A DNA stretch of 5,261 bases from Desulfovibrio sp. (lineage in GTDB: Bacteria; Desulfobacterota; Desulfovibrionia; Desulfovibrionales; Desulfovibrionaceae): contig JAQVZK010000179.1 in assembly GCA_028708195.1 (NCBI GenBank), positions 1 to 5,261 of the forward strand, written 5' to 3'. The notes below the pieces were generated by a model that searched no databases, was not told where the DNA came from, and worked only from the letters and a program-made list of their open reading frames with translations. Both the position numbers and the translations under genes were made by a program. Shown here in pieces: positions 4,701 to 5,261 of the stretch; position 1 is the first letter of the stretch; each line of letters begins with the position of its first letter.

Positions 4701-5261
4701 CTAACTGATCCGGGTTGCCGTTTCTGCCAGAGCGTCGCGGGCGATGCTGGCCGGGTGAAGCGGGTGCAGGCTTTCGCCTGGCGCGGGGTGCTGTCCGCAA
4801 CATGCCGCCTGCCCACAATCTGCCGCATGCATGCTTATCTGCCCGCCAGCATGGCAGCCCAGTTCGCAGGCAAGGCGGGCCTCCAGAGCCAAAGCGCGCC
4901 CCATGCGGCCCTTGATGGCTTCTGCCGCGTCACCGCCAAAAATCTCCAGCTTTTGCTCAAAGCGTTGGCGCACGGGCACAAAGCTTGAACCGTAACAATA
5001 TTTATCGGCCAAAAAAATCAGCTCGCGTTCGGTGAGGGGCTGGTTATCGGGCAAGGCCAGGTCGCGGTGGTCTTCTACCAGATGCGCCATGACGGGAAGG
5101 TGCAGACTGCGCAGCAGGCGTCCGGCGGCAGCTTCATGTTTTTTTTCATTCTTGCAGATGTCGTGCAAGAGCCCCCCTGCCAGAGCGAGGTCAGGGTCTG
5201 GGCCAGCGGCAATGTCAGGGGCAGTCTCAGCGGCAGGGGCAACGGCAACCTTAGGGGCAGC
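4701..5261 (-). CDS. HD-domain protein, C-terminal part (5' end outside window)
   Basis: The frame is open to the right edge; 186 residues plus stop are present, so upstream start candidates such as TTG 5168 are internal. GGLLHDICK carries the His-Asp pair of the HD phosphohydrolase fold (fragment residues 33-34). His42 in KKHEAA, His65 in VEDHRDL and Asp86 in LIFLADKYCYG are the other likely metal ligands. The order HD, VxxHRDL, LADK and then FEQKLEIF resembles HD domains fused behind MobA-like nucleotidyltransferases in deltaproteobacteria; that N-terminal domain is outside the window, so the fusion is inference. Before the HD motif is an Ala/Pro 6-residue repeat. After about residue 131 comes a tail with Cys132, Cys136, Cys149, Cys154 and Cys155 and several His. 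Its neighbour downstream is a phosphatase, suggesting a nucleotide or cofactor salvage role, unproven. Confidence 0.75.
   Translation of the reverse strand, partial: AAPKVAVAPAAETAPDIAAGPDPDLALAGGLLHDICKNEKKHEAAAGRLLRSLHLPVMAHLVEDHRDLALPDNQPLTERELIFLADKYCYGSSFVPVRQRFEQKLEIFGGDAAEAIKGRMGRALALEARLACELGCHAGGQISMHAADCGQAACCGQHPAPGESLHPLHPASIARDALAETATRIS
5199..5261 (-). repeat. Degenerate 18-bp tandem repeat encoding a 6-residue Ala/Pro unit
   Basis: On the + strand AGGGGCA recurs at 5217, 5235 and 5253, exactly 18 nt apart. The preceding unit at 5199 is more diverged (TGGGCCA). In the - strand protein this gives the successive units AAPKVA, VAPAAE, TAPDIA and AGPDPD. The repeat runs to the window edge, so copy number is unknown. 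Confidence 0.7.

Overview
The window looks like a stretch of chromosome from a Desulfovibrio-type (Desulfovibrionaceae) deltaproteobacterium. This is an inference from the GC-rich codon use, the hisB - lipoprotein - hisA order and the style of the HD-domain and histidine-phosphatase proteins. No ribosomal RNA, tRNA, CRISPR array, transposase or phage gene was seen.

Region 1 (about 1-1770, + strand) is the end of a histidine biosynthesis operon. It holds the C-terminal part of HisB, a small lipoprotein of unknown role, and a complete HisA. The stop and start codons of all three overlap, so they are probably translationally coupled. The operon closes with a strong intrinsic terminator at 1733-1768.

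Region 2 (1770-2407) has no convincing gene. Its left half carries a cluster of three adjacent inverted repeats (1892-1948). Its right half carries a very good sigma70-type promoter (TTGCCA, 17 bp, TATACT, 2116-2144). That promoter implies an untranslated leader of roughly 257 nt before the next gene. The leader can fold into mutually exclusive helices, one of which ends directly in a T-rich run, so it is a candidate attenuator or riboregulator.

Region 3 (2408-3771, + strand) is a three-gene operon. It encodes a two-subunit small multidrug resistance (SMR) transporter closely resembling E. coli MdtJ/MdtI, the spermidine exporter, and a cysteine-rich CxxCxxCC (YkgJ/UPF0153-like) protein. The MdtI-like subunit has aspartate where the family has its essential membrane glutamate.

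Region 4 (3860-5261, - strand) converges on region 3. It holds a complete histidine-phosphatase (phosphoglycerate-mutase-like) protein and, upstream of it and cut by the window edge, the C-terminal HD-domain part of a larger protein. The HD protein has an in-frame 6-residue Ala/Pro repeat just before its HD motif and a Cys/His-rich tail.

The genes themselves are ordinary. The parts most worth a second look are the long structured leader in front of the SMR pair, the Glu-to-Asp change in the MdtI-like subunit, and the palindrome cluster.
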